Source of the DNA: Rhodosorus marinus
Lineage: Eukaryota > Rhodophyta > Stylonematophyceae > Stylonematales > Stylonemataceae
DNA length: 64,000 nucleotides
Direction of reading: 5' to 3'
Assembly (NCBI GenBank): GCA_029953675.1
Contig: JAMWBK010000002.1
Span: 2,418,001-2,482,000 of the forward strand
Below the pieces are notes generated by a model. It had not been told where the DNA came from. It did not search any database and saw nothing but the letters and a program-made list of their open reading frames with translations. A program made the position numbers and the translations under genes. Of this stretch, positions 24,260 through 34,527 are shown one piece after another (within the stretch, counting starts at the first letter, position 1; every line of letters starts with the position of its first letter).

Positions 24260-25399
24260 ATGTCGTCCGGTGCGTTGTTGTCTAGTGATGAAGGTTCTCA
24301 AAGGAGCCTCGAGAGATGTGACTCCGAGCGGAGTGGAAGTTCTTCGACTCAAGGAAGGGATAGGAAGCGAGGAAGAGAAAGCGCTAATGACTCGGGGCAA
24401 GGTGATAGATTAGTGAGGATTCAGGAAATCGCGAGGAGTGCGTGTATGTCACCGAAGAGCAAGGCCAAGGCCATGCAGAGGATCTTCAGCGAGCCCGCAA
24501 CATCCAAGCGACGAACAGGCGACGACGAGGAGCTGGAGGTGGTAGTGGAGAACTCAGAAGCTTCGCAGATTGCCGATGGCATCAAAGTGAGCATATCGAA
24601 GATTCCGAAAAAGGACGATGGAAGATTCGGTTGCAAGCACTACGTGCGAAAGTGTGCATTGGTTCCTGCTTGTTGCAATGAAGAAGAGAACGCAACGCCG
24701 GTTTTGTATATGTGTCGACTATGCCATGATGAGAAGGAAGGTCATACGATGGACCGATATGCGACGAAAAAGGTTGTGTGCTTGCTTTGCAGTACCATGC
24801 AGGACGTTGGCGAGAAGTGTGTGAATTGTGAGGAGACGTTTGCGAAGTACTTTTGCGGTGTGTGCAAGTTCTACGAGGATGAGGACAAGAACATCTACCA
24901 CTGTTCCGACTGTAACCTGTGCCGGTTGGGGAGACAAGAGGACAACCAGCATTGCAATCGTTGTGGAGCTTGTATATCTGTGGAATCTTTCCCAAAGCAC
25001 AAGTGTCGCGAGGGATCGTTGGACGCGCATTGCCCAATTTGCACAGAATATTTGTTCACGTCCGTGGAGAAGGTGGTGATTTTGAGATGTGGACATAGCT
25101 TGCACCACAAGTGCTTCCAAGACTACATTAAGGGAGACTTTAGGTGCCCTTTGTGCTTGAAGAGTGTAGCAGACTTCAAACCGTTCTTTGCGAAATGGGA
25201 AGAGATGCACAGAGAAGCGCTTCCTCCAGACCTGGCGAACAGAATGGTGTATGTGGCCTGCAACGATTGTCAGAGGAAGTCGAATACGCCTTTTCGAACG
25301 CAGTTTATGAGATGTATGCATTGCTCTAGTCACAACACGAGACCAATCGGGAGGGATGAGGCGGAGCCAGCAACGGCAGAAGCTGGGACCCTTCGCTAG
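24260..25399 (+). CDS. RCHY1: CHY-zinc-finger / RING E3 ubiquitin ligase (PIRH2/RCHY1 type)
   Basis: A single exon encodes 379 residues. After a disordered Ser/Arg-rich N-terminus (1-120), a CHY zinc finger starts at about 125 (GCKHYVRKC...CC, then MCRLCHDE). A CTCHY finger follows (about 195-250, with HCSDCNLCR and HCNRCGAC). A RING-H2 finger spans 258-299 (CPIC, CGHSLHHKC, CPLC), and a C-terminal zinc ribbon (CNDC...CMHC) ends the protein. This order is diagnostic of PIRH2-like ligases, which in animals act on p53 and in plants link to iron and light signalling (BRUTUS and MIEL1 relatives, without hemerythrin domains here). The absence of introns is unusual for this window. The substrate is unknown. 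Confidence 0.93.
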   Translation: MSSGALLSSDEGSQRSLERCDSERSGSSSTQGRDRKRGRESANDSGQGDRLVRIQEIARSACMSPKSKAKAMQRIFSEPATSKRRTGDDEELEVVVENSEASQIADGIKVSISKIPKKDDGRFGCKHYVRKCALVPACCNEEENATPVLYMCRLCHDEKEGHTMDRYATKKVVCLLCSTMQDVGEKCVNCEETFAKYFCGVCKFYEDEDKNIYHCSDCNLCRLGRQEDNQHCNRCGACISVESFPKHKCREGSLDAHCPICTEYLFTSVEKVVILRCGHSLHHKCFQDYIKGDFRCPLCLKSVADFKPFFAKWEEMHREALPPDLANRMVYVACNDCQRKSNTPFRTQFMRCMHCSSHNTRPIGRDEAEPATAEAGTLR

Positions 25400-26697
25400 T
25401 CTTGATATGCATGTGGTATTATTTGAGGAGGTTATTAACTTTAGCGCGTGCTTCTGAAGCATGATGCACATGGCTCGTTAAAATTTTGACATTGACTAAA
25501 ATAACTAAAGAGGTTTTCGAAGACATGTGCGTCGCTGGCTACAAACACGATCCAATCAGCGAGCCACAGACAAACCCTCTGCGAGTCTCGCCGACAGGCC
25601 GCAGCTCATAACGCGAATCGTACTGTCCGTACGCAAGTGCTCTTTCCTTGCAAATATCTTCCCTGGTGGTCGAAGCCCGGAACTGTGACCTATCCCGGCT
25701 CACGGCACTGTTAAAAAAAAGCTTTTCGTTGCTAGCCCGCGAATAAGGCTCTCAGATCTATTCAGAGTCTGAACGCGGTTCAAACCCCTTTCTACTGCTG
25801 CTCAGAGTGCAGGCTATATGTTTTAAGCTTAAGAGCTAGAAACGGCCGTTGATACGCCTTGCTTCCACGGAGCGAAGACTGTTCTAGCGAATCAGGTGAG
25901 TAATGAATTCAAGACCGGCGCCCCTCCCTCTCCCCTCCAACCCCCCCCGCTGGTTTTAAAATTGCTTGCCCTCAATGGAGCACTGTAGGAAATTCTCGCG
26001 CAAATTGGTCAACTCCTAAAAAGCGCCTCCCCACTTTGCAAAGCGCCGCCCGCAAAGGTCTCCAAGGTTCCTGGTTTCTTCTGCTCATCTTCAGAAACGA
26101 ATTGCATGCCGGAGGTGGCGGCCAGTGAATGGATCCAGGTACCTACTGCGTGGGGGAATACTACCACCGACAAGAACCCTAACCAATACGGGTAAACTCC
26201 ACCCTAAAGCGCAACTCAACCCGCTCGGCAGGTGCTGTCTCTAATTCCAGTCCAACTTATTGAAATTTGGAACAAAATTCTCACACGGGGGTCGTGATTG
26301 AAGCCAATCATTCTAAAATTCAGTCATTATAAAGATTTTCAATCGATTTCTCAATCATTATAATCCTGACACCAGAGGTATTTCTTTCCTGCAGTACATG
26401 CGAATGGTATTATGACCCTCTTTGGAAGCCTGTACATGTACGGTCGGTGAAGAGAGTTCGTTGATGCATCTATATGAGCGTGCCCTGATCTTGGACTAAG
26501 CCCAGAGCGGGATGTGGATTCGAGGAAGCACTACCAACTTTTGTGCTGCTACCATCTGCCTTTGTTCTTTTCTTCTTTTTTTTTTGTTTGTGGTTCGGCA
26601 AATAGGTCAGTGGCCTCTTGTTCCTTTTTGCCGTCGCTCTTTTTTGGGGGGAGGGTAGAGGAGAGAGGAGTGGCCTACAGTGGGCTGGTGAGGAGCG
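25400..26697. other. Intergenic region, no gene seen
   Basis: This gap lies between the RING gene and the rhomboid gene. C- and T-rich runs are present, and TCATTATAA occurs twice around 26325-26365. No coding chain was found. Confidence 0.45.
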
Positions 26698-27616
26698 ATG
26701 TCCAGCAGAGGTCGTAGGGGTGTTTTCGGACACCTGTCCTTATTGTTCATGGGGAAATCGCTGGTGGACCAGATTGGGAGGATGCCGGTGAAGCCCCTGG
26801 TGACTCTCGCCCTGATGGTGCTGCAAATTGCTGTTTACTTCTTGCTTGTCCCTGGTGTCGACTACAGCGTGAAAAACATATGTCTGAACCCGAGGGCGAT
26901 GCTTGGAAATATCACAGCGAGTATATGGGTCAGGAGAATTGTTGCGTCAGCTCTCCTTCACTCGAGTGATCGTCATCTGTATTTTAATATGATCTCGTTC
27001 TTGCACAAGGGTACGACCCCTAATGACCTCCTAAGAACCTCAACGGGACCGAGGATTGTCTCCGAACTAGATGTGCCAAATTTGCTCAACCGAGTTTCTA
27101 TTCTGTTTACTGTCAGGTGTCACACTTGAGCCGATCCTCGGCGCACAGCCATTTTTGATCCTGATCACTGCGCTTACATTCCTCAGTGGAATTATTAACG
27201 TGATCGTCTCCTACGTTGCAGCTGCGTATTTCGGCTATTCAGTACCTCTGTTCTCATGTGCGATTGGATTTTCCGGGGTTCTGTTCGGACTAAGCACTGT
27301 CCTCAATATGCAGTATCAGGAACGGTCTATACGTGTATTCGGATTCAGGTTGAAGCCGAGCTACGCAGCGTGGGCAGAGCTTGTAAGTTGCGAGACACCC
27401 AATTGTGGCCATCCGTCGCTCCGTTCAAAAAATGGAATGAATTCTGAACTTCAATTTCCTGCACAGGTGCTCACCCAGATTCTAGTACCCCGGGCTTCCC
27501 TGATGGGACACTTGAGCGGAATTCTTGCGGGGTTGATAGTCGTATACTACCAGAGATATAAACCGAGAACAACACCAACCCGCTTCCATGGCTCAGGTCG
27601 ACTTGGAACCCGATAA
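26698..27616 (+). CDS. RHBDD1: Rhomboid intramembrane protease, RHBDD1/RHBL4 type
   Basis: Rhomboids of this group are ER serine proteases that cut membrane proteins for degradation. Exons 26698-27010, 27117-27382 and 27467-27616 give 242 residues. The first exon has the DRHLYFNMISFLHKG segment characteristic of the RHBDD1 group. The second carries the catalytic Ser in GFSGVLFGL (GxSG). The third has the partner His in GHLSGILAG. Several hydrophobic helices match the six-helix rhomboid core. The C-terminal cytosolic tail is short and basic and lacks the long VCP- and ubiquitin-binding extension of animal RHBDD1. A derlin-like pseudoprotease is excluded by the intact Ser and His. Confidence 0.9.
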
Positions 27617-28849
27617 TCGCGCGGAACAAAGAGCACAGAACGAAGATCTTTTCACTTCGGACATTTTAGACGATATTTAATCTACGTAAAGAAGGAACGC
27701 TCTCAAGAGGTTAGGTACCCCATTATTCTCTTCTTTCTATGTTGGAGCTACTGAAGAGGCAGAAGGAAACAACTTTCACGTCAGGTGCCAACCCTGCCAA
27801 ATTCTCGATTCCTTTTTGGAAGACGCGATCACGGTTAGGGAAAACATCACTCTTGATTAGGGCAGTGGATGGAATCTATGGACAGATCATAAGCCTTCTC
27901 AATCCGCTCACTACCACAACCAATACCCAACCCCTTCCAACCAACACCCAGTATCTCTCACCTCCAACAATCAGTCAAATAAAACCAAATAATTTTAAAA
28001 AAATACAAAAACAGCCATCAATCAATATACGCTGGACTCCCAAAAATGACACTTGTCTATAAAACCTATTATCTGTCATCTATGTATTCAGTCAACTCTA
28101 CTAAATAAATTTTGTAATATGAATAAAAGCAATCAATAATTAATATTGGATTGATTTAGAAGATGACGATTATAGCTGGTTTAAGGTTTGTTTTGTTATT
28201 GACAGCAGACTCGCTTTAGCCAAATTCTTTTTTGATGGAGGAAAAGGTGAAGAGAACGCTTTTGTCTATTTTTGGAGGGTTTGGGGAAGGTGACCAGTGG
28301 CGGAGTTTGAGGAGGGAGGGAGGGAGGGAGGCAGGGAGAGTAAGCGGAGAGTACCGGAGAGCCGTTGAGAGGGAAGTGCAACCTGTCTTTTGGTATTGTG
28401 TACCCTGGATTGATAGTTTGTGGATGATTTTAGGTTTGTCAAAGTGTGTGTTGTAACTGTATATTTTTTGTTTTGATGTGATCTGTATGTGTGTAAATGT
28501 TTACACTTCGTGTTTGTGGGGAGGTGATTTCTAAGTAGCGGCCGCCGTGTTTTGAGTCTGTGAGCGTTTTGTGTGTTTTGGGAAGGTGAGACTTGTGGTT
28601 GTTTGTTTCGCCTGGGAAGAGGGGTGAATTTTGCGGAGTAGGGAGAGGCCTCGACTGGTTTTTGTTGGCGGAGTGGTGGAGGGACTTGGTCGCTGTTTTT
28701 GCTGACTCGCTTTTTGGAGTTGGGTTGATTTGGGAAGGCTTCGCCCTGAATTTTAGGGGGGGGAGGGAAGAAGGGGGAAGGAGGCTTGAATTTTATCTGC
28801 CAAGATTGGAGCTAGTATTAACCGTCGTTCGACGAAAGGAGGGTCCGGT
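27617..28849. other. Intergenic region with GGGA repeats
   Basis: An AT-rich 3' flank (about 27900-28200) is followed by G-rich DNA. A GGGA tetranucleotide repeat lies at about 28313-28335. The SFT2 promoter is probably the GT-rich stretch from 28400 on. No gene was seen. Confidence 0.5.
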
Positions 28850-29900
28850 ATGGGGCTTTTGGATAACATAAACAATCTTCAAGGTCTACAGGGATTCCAG
28901 AGAGAAGGAGTGGCGGATTCGTTGAGCGATTTTCAAAATGCTGCTATGAAGTCGCTTGGCAATGTAGGAGAAAAGGTATGATTGCAGCGTTGTATCGTTG
29001 AATAGAAATGTATGCCCGTGTTTCCTGGACTAAACCCATCATCTTCTTCACCAGTTGGGTGACCTTGGTGAGTCTGCTGCTGGAACGTTGAAGGGCTCTG
29101 TATACTCTGTACGAAACTTCATCGGCGATGACGGAGGTCCTTCAGATATTGAAAATAAAAGAAAACCAGAGGAATTTCAGCAGCAGACAACTTCGGAGGT
29201 ATGACCCGATAGCGTCTCCCGTACACAAGGAAACTTTAGTCGCTCACGGAAGAACTTATTCTTGAGTCTCACTACTTTGCAGGAAGTTAATGAGATTCTT
29301 AATCTCACTTGGACGCAGCGACTTATTCTGTTCTTGATGACTTTTGCCGCCGGCGCTGTAATGATGTGCTTGGCAGTTATGTTCATACCACTCATTGTCG
29401 TCAAACCTGCAAAGTTCGCTTTGAGCTTCACGTTTGGCAATGTATTAGCTGTTGTCAGGTATGCAGTTCTCCTTGACGCGTAGCCTTGGCTCCGACCTTT
29501 GTCCCCCCGTCTAACCTGATAATTCGTCCTTGCAGCACGTGGTTTCTGGTCGGTCCTCGTGCACAACTTCGCTCTATGTTTGATCCCATCCGGGCATGGG
29601 CAGCTGCTTTGTACGTCGGGTCCCTCGTCGTCACCTTGATCAGTATTTTCATCAACAGTCGTATTCGCTACTTTCTGGTCCTCGCGGCTATTGTGGTAGA
29701 AGCTATTTCTCGTAAGTGATCCACGCCATGACGAATTTTACTTGGATTCCGAAAAAGGAACTTTAGCTGAAGGTTTGCTCTCCTTCCTCCCCGCCCAAAC
29801 CCCTGTAGTGGTGTGGTACGCCATGAGCTACATTCCATATGGCAGAACTGTGATATCCAAACTGCTCAACCTAATCTGGGGAGGCTCAATTAGTCTCTAG
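28850..29900 (+). CDS. SFT2: SFT2-family vesicle transport protein
   Basis: SFT2 is a four-helix Golgi membrane protein that helps fusion of retrograde transport vesicles. Five exons (28850-28975, 29055-29198, 29283-29458, 29536-29711, 29809-29900) give 237 residues. A cytosolic N-terminal part of about 90 residues precedes the family core: LTWTQRLILFLMTFAAG, then ALSFTFGNVLAVV, FLVGPRAQLRSMFDP, and the closing WYAMSYIPYGRTVI motif. Four hydrophobic segments fit the family. The start is the first ATG of the frame, and all introns are GT-AG in phase. The N-terminus is longer than in yeast Sft2. Confidence 0.92.
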
Positions 29901-30559
29901 TTCCAACAGCAGAGTTCCCAAGCCCCTTGGGAAGAACAACTTACTTTACTGGTCTTTGTCACTACGACGAAACGTAGGGATCCGAAGGCGGAATCAATTT
30001 TTATGTTCGAGTACGGCGCGCGAGAGCGCTACTTAGCTGTGGATACGCAAGCGGGGGAGATCCCCGATTTAGTCTTTCTTAACCCACACCAGATGTGTTT
30101 TTTTTTTAAAGGATAAGTCTTCTACTAACAAGAGCTGCGCGCGCAAAGCTTGGGTACACGCCTCAAGAACTCAAGCCAATAGAAACCACCAGTTTGATGG
30201 AACAAGAGAGCCTGAGAAGCCCCTTCACATATTTCAACCACACAACGGTGGTGACCACATTTCTCTTCATTCGGAAACGGCTTTTGGGGTTACATGCCCC
30301 TTCACATATTTCAACCACACAACGGTGGTGACCACATTTCTCTTCATTCGGAAACGGCTTTTGGCGTCACTGTTGACCTAGGGCGCTAGTGTGTAACAGG
30401 TCGTGGACTTCATTCGATCTACAGGGATTAGAGTGGCTTCCGGAACGATGACTGTCTTCTAGGATTTCAGGAGTTTCTTTGTTCGTCGTCCTACGGTGGT
30501 GGCTTGTTGCAAAAGGCACCAGGCAGTTCTACCGTATCGCCAATTGCAATCCTGGGAGG
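29901..30559. other. Intergenic region containing a tandem duplication
   Basis: This gap lies between SFT2 and the FSH1-like gene. Its only clear feature is the perfect 69-bp repeat listed separately. Confidence 0.6.
30219..30364. repeat. Perfect 69-bp direct repeat, 77-bp period
   Basis: The sequence at 30219-30287 is repeated without a mismatch at 30296-30364, separated by 8 bp. Each copy contains the small inverted repeat ACCAC/GTGGT. The identity implies a recent duplication or an assembly artefact. It lies about 200 bp upstream of the next start codon. Confidence 0.9.
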
Positions 30560-31296
30560 ATGACGGGAAAGTTGAAGATTCTGGGGCTGCACGGTCACTC
30601 GCAGGATGCGGAGGTCTTCAGGAGGAAGACTGGTGGGTTGAGAGGTGCGGTGAAGGGTATTGCAGAATTTGAATTTCTTAGCGCTCCTCATAAGGTTGAA
30701 CGTGGCGAGGACGCGGACGAAGTGGGGTACTCGTGGTATAGGTACAACAGCGGGATGGAGACTCTCACGATTAGCTTGAGGCAGTCACTGGACGAGATCA
30801 ATTCGTTCTTCAAGGCAAAGGGGCCTTTCGACGGGGTTTTCGCGTTTTCCCAAGGGTCGAGTCTTGCTATTCTTCTCGCGGCACTCCAGCGTGAACATGA
30901 CACACCCCTTGCGAAGGCACTCCGAGGTGAGCCCCTCCAGTCCTTGAGGACCGAAAAGCACTTGCTTCCAAGAAGACTAAGGTCCAGCTTCCACTCGTGC
31001 GAATCGTAGATGCCATGCCAGAGGTTTCTTTTAAGTTTATCGCCGTCTTCGCCGGGTTTCTGCCTAGGGATGAACCTTTCCGAAGCCTTGTAACTGAGTC
31101 AAGTCCATCGGTTAACAGCTTTCACTGTTACGGAGAAAAGGACCAGATCATAACCAAGGAGATGAGTCAAGATGCCGCACACGTCTTCAAGGAGCGCACG
31201 GTTGAGATCCACAGCGGCGGGCATTTTGTTCCTTCTAGTTCTGGCATCAGGAAAGCTTTTAAGGCTTTTGTGCAGTCCCAGGTTCATCCAAGCTGA
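30560..31296 (+). CDS. FSH1: FSH1-family serine hydrolase (OVCA2-like)
   Basis: This is an alpha/beta-hydrolase esterase of the FSH1/OVCA2 family. Exons 30560-30926 and 30959-31296 give 234 residues, the usual size. The N-terminus KILGLHGHSQDAEVFRRKTG matches the family's oxyanion strand. The nucleophile Ser lies in FAFSQGSSLA (GxSxG-type elbow), the acid in FHCYGEKDQI and the His in HSGGHFVPSS. The chosen ATG at 30560 starts right at the conserved domain. The intron needed to keep the frame would be only 32 nt (GTGAGC...GAAAAG), much shorter than the others here. The alternative is an indel in the assembly. No targeting signal is seen, so it is probably cytosolic. Confidence 0.88.
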
Positions 31297-31513
31297 GCGG
31301 ATCGGATAAGCACTCACATTCAACCTTTTTAGCTTTGAGGTCAGAAGTGAGAACTCGCTTTTGGAATGCTTGATGAGCTTTATCCTATGATTATTCGGCG
31401 TGCTTCCATTTAGTTGGCCGGCATGGCTTCAAGTCAACGTTGCAGAGTACGAGAGAAGTTATTTTGTGTCTATACAATGAGAAGGTTGAGCCGTGACCCT
31501 CGAAAGTTTTGGG

Positions 31514-32719
31514 TCAAGAGCTGTTCCCAATTCCTTTCGTGATTTCCTCACGGATCTTCGTTACTGCTGATGCTGGGAAGAACAGCGCAAACCTTCGAAG
31601 GACGAGGCCACCCTTAACCGGCGCTTGACCGGGAAGCGAGAAACTCAGTACTAGAGAGGAATTGTTGTAAATAATATCGTCTTCATAGCGGAAAAACTCC
31701 AGTTTGGCAGGTGCCTCGCCTTCAGAATTCTGCCCCTTTTTCTTCCTCCTCTTCTTCTTGCTCTTCTTCCGGGCTTTCAACTTTGAACTCAATCCAGTGC
31801 TATTGGTCATCCCGCTGGTCAAGTACAAGTAGCTGTCGAACTTGAAGGAGTCTTTAAGCTCCTCTGTCGGTTCGTCCTCCTGCGCCCAGGTTATTTCATC
31901 AAAAATTGCCTCATGAAGCTTTGGAACCAGCTGGGGGGGGAAGTTCACAACACGCTCAGTCACTAGTAAGCCCATTTTTGACGATTCTCCCTCCTTCGGA
32001 AATATGGCCTTCAACTTTTGAGCTTCCTCGTTCACGGCCGAACGAACGAGCAACTTTCGAAGAGGTTTAAACAACGTTGTGTGAGTATTGGAGCTCAAAG
32101 CCGAAACGAACGCAATATCCTCGACTTCGTCACCGATCCTAACGACAGTACCCTAACCGAAATCAGAGAGTAAACGTTTTGCGCGATCGTCAGATCTAAC
32201 AGCTTCGGCCCAGACAATGGTGTTCGTAGACCAAGCAGCACCTACAACTCTTGTTTGCTTGCAAATTTCTTTGGTGAGCTGAGAAGTGTCTATTCCACCG
32301 TACGAACCAGTTCCAGAAAGTGCTATTAGCTTCTCCACAAACTCTTCATCCTCTTCGCCGGGATCAAAAAAGCCGACATCGGCATCAATTTCTGCAAACC
32401 GAATTTGGGTCCAAGAAAACAGCGCGTGTGGAAATTGTCAGAGGACTTGAAGCCTGAGAGGATCTACACGACGCAGACTGCCAAGTCAAAAACAAAACAA
32501 CCCTCGCTGAACTAGAGCTCTCGGGGAAGCTTTCCGCCTCTGCAGCATCGCCACTAAAGATAACCCACCTTCATCACCCTCATCAGCTATCATTCCTATC
32601 TCCTCTTCTTCGCTCTCGCTCTCGTCCCCTGAAGACTCATCTGGATGCTCTTCAACGTCGTCGGATGCCTCCTCCGCCGATCGTTTTCTTCTCGTAGGTT
32701 TTGAAGCTGTCCGCTCCAT
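31514..32719 (-). CDS. BCCIP: BCCIP / Bcp1 family protein
   Basis: BCCIP (yeast Bcp1) is a nuclear chaperone for ribosomal protein uL14 and, in animals, a BRCA2 and p21 partner. Three exons (32569-32719, 32246-32391, 31514-32152) give 311 residues. The acidic N-terminus (DDVEEHPDESSGDESESEEE) is followed by the fold signatures: EDIAFVSALSSNTH, then GLLVTERVVNFPPQLVPKLH and, near the end, the strand ending FALFFPASAVTKIREE. A Lys/Arg-rich insert (KKSKKKRRKKK) may be a nuclear localisation signal. Without the 93-nt intron at 32153-32245 a TAG would interrupt the frame. The donor GTAGGT restores alignment with the family. Confidence 0.9.
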
Positions 32720-33568
32720 ATCCAAATCAGTAGTATCAGTTTTAAACCAGATGAGTTTCCTCCAACACTTCAATCTCCAAGACGTTGCCAACTTAGAATT
32801 GAACCCCTTTCACCCGTTATGAAGACTCCTCGACCGCAGCGTTCCCCCTCTTCAATTGACAGTAGACTCCTTCCATGGGCACGCGTTTAAAAAACATCGA
32901 CTAAACCAGCTCGACGATAAAGTTGGACCCAAGGGGGGTTTACGAAAGCCGTGCTAATCTTTCCAATGGCCCTGGGCTATCATTTTTCTAAATTATTTCA
33001 ATATTGTCATGTATCATAAGCCGGTCGACGCAGTCCGTTGAGCAACGATACCCCCCTTATTAGAACGGGGAAAAATGAAATGTGTTTTTCATATATATTT
33101 AGATCATTTTGGTGGGAACAATGGCCGTATAGCCCGGAAGTTATTTCCGCAAAAGCGGAGAACGTACTGAACATGAATAACTGAAGAAAATTGGTCGATC
33201 AGAAATGGCTGTGGAACATTAACCACAGTCTGGCCAAGGAAAAGTTTGGACAAATCTTGTTGGTGTAGGTGTTTCGGAGTTCACTGTCAGAACATTGGTC
33301 CCCTTTGGATTTTATTTTGTTTTAGTGGGAAATTCTCTATTGAGGATCAGGCGGCTCTTTGGAGATTCTCGGGGAGACCTTCTTGAGTATAAAAAGCGTG
33401 GCTGACGAGAGGGTGAGAGAAGAGGCGGGCGGGGGGGGAAGGGGAAGGGAAGGAGCAGGGGCATCCATCCACCACAGCGCAGCTGCCATTGAAAGGCTAT
33501 TCGTTTTTTCAGTATTAGCATTTTTGACTTGCTTCGATTCGCGGTTCTTGTGGTATCCGGAGGAAAAC
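32720..33568. other. Divergent promoter region
   Basis: The region lies between the divergently transcribed BCCIP and SR-protein genes and probably holds both promoters. The part at 33370-33480 is GA-rich. No coding chain was found. Confidence 0.5.
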
Positions 33569-34287
33569 ATGGGCCGGCACGGTGGTGGTGAAGAAGTCTG
33601 TAGCTTGCATGTGAGTGGATATCCAGCAGATGCTGTGAGCTCTGACGATCTCAGAGAAGAATTCGAGCGATATGGGAAAATTGCTGACATCTATATGCCG
33701 AAGGACTACCATTCACGGAAGCCCAGGGGTTTCGCCTACGTAGAGTTTCGCCATTTGGATTCAGCGGAGGAGGCGAGACGCGAATTAGATGGGACGGTGA
33801 GCGATGTTCTGTCACGGACTGGAATGCGTAGCCAATAGTCTGACGAGCAACATTTGAGCTTCATGACATGGATTTCAGGAAATTTTCGGTGGTGGAAGGA
33901 CTGTGAACGTGAACTGGGCCTCTGGCAGACGCAAGAGTTCATCGGAAATGGAAGCTCGGGCCTTGCAACCACCAAGACGGAAAAGGTCGGCTCGAACAAT
34001 AGAGCATTCAAGTCGTTACTCCCGCCTTACAAGAAGGTACGCTGCTGGAAGAAACTCAGCTTCCAGATTTCCAGGCTCAAGATGTGCGTTGTGCCCATAG
34101 GCGCAGATGTCATTGCCACTGTCACAGATCCAGGTCAAGGTCTAGTCGTTCCTCCTACCGAAGTAGCTCGATTTCCTCGGAACGATCGAGATCTCGATCA
34201 CGGTCCAGAAGTCCATTTCACAATAGGTCTCACAGCACGACTAGGTCAAGACTAGACAGCCCCGAGTCCGGTGAGCTGGCCAAATAG
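33569..34287 (+). CDS. SR-type splicing factor with one RRM
   Basis: Exons 33569-33796, 33879-34036 and 34101-34287 give 190 residues. A single RNA-recognition motif fills the N-terminal half: RNP2 LHVSGY and RNP1 RGFAYVEF, ending GRTVNVNWASG. After a basic linker, the C-terminal exon is a classic RS domain (RSRSRSSRSS, SERSRSRSRSRSP). This is the build of SRSF2- or SCL-type splicing regulators that act in exon definition in the nucleus. The third exon can start at 34101 or, after a second AG six bases on, at 34107; both keep the frame and differ by two residues. The paralogue within the SR family cannot be fixed. Confidence 0.9.
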
Positions 34288-34527
34288 ATCCCGGAAGGCT
34301 GGATTTCCCGAATTCGCTCCATAACACGGTGTGAAAACAGGCTGTGGCTGTGAGGATCATAAAACACCTAGTTCAGCAACCGCCAAAACGCAGAGAAACA
34401 CTCCTGATCAAGGCATTCACATTGTACAAGGATTATTCAAACAAAGCGAGCGGTGGATAAACTTAACAAGCTTGCACAACAGCCTGGGGGCATATCTGAT
34501 TCCGAGCAGAACAATCATAACTACGAT

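Noticed and set aside
24719-25471. A 250-codon minus-strand frame
   Set aside because: It is the mirror of the Cys/His-rich RING gene on the plus strand; no independent motif.
25740-25810. A tRNA-like T-arm motif (GCGGTTCAAACCCC)
   Set aside because: No A-box and no acceptor or anticodon stem could be folded at the right distances.
32153-32245. In-frame TAG in the BCCIP gene, first taken as a nonsense mutation
   Set aside because: A GTAGGT donor and a TTAG acceptor remove the stop and restore alignment with the BCCIP family, so it is an intron.
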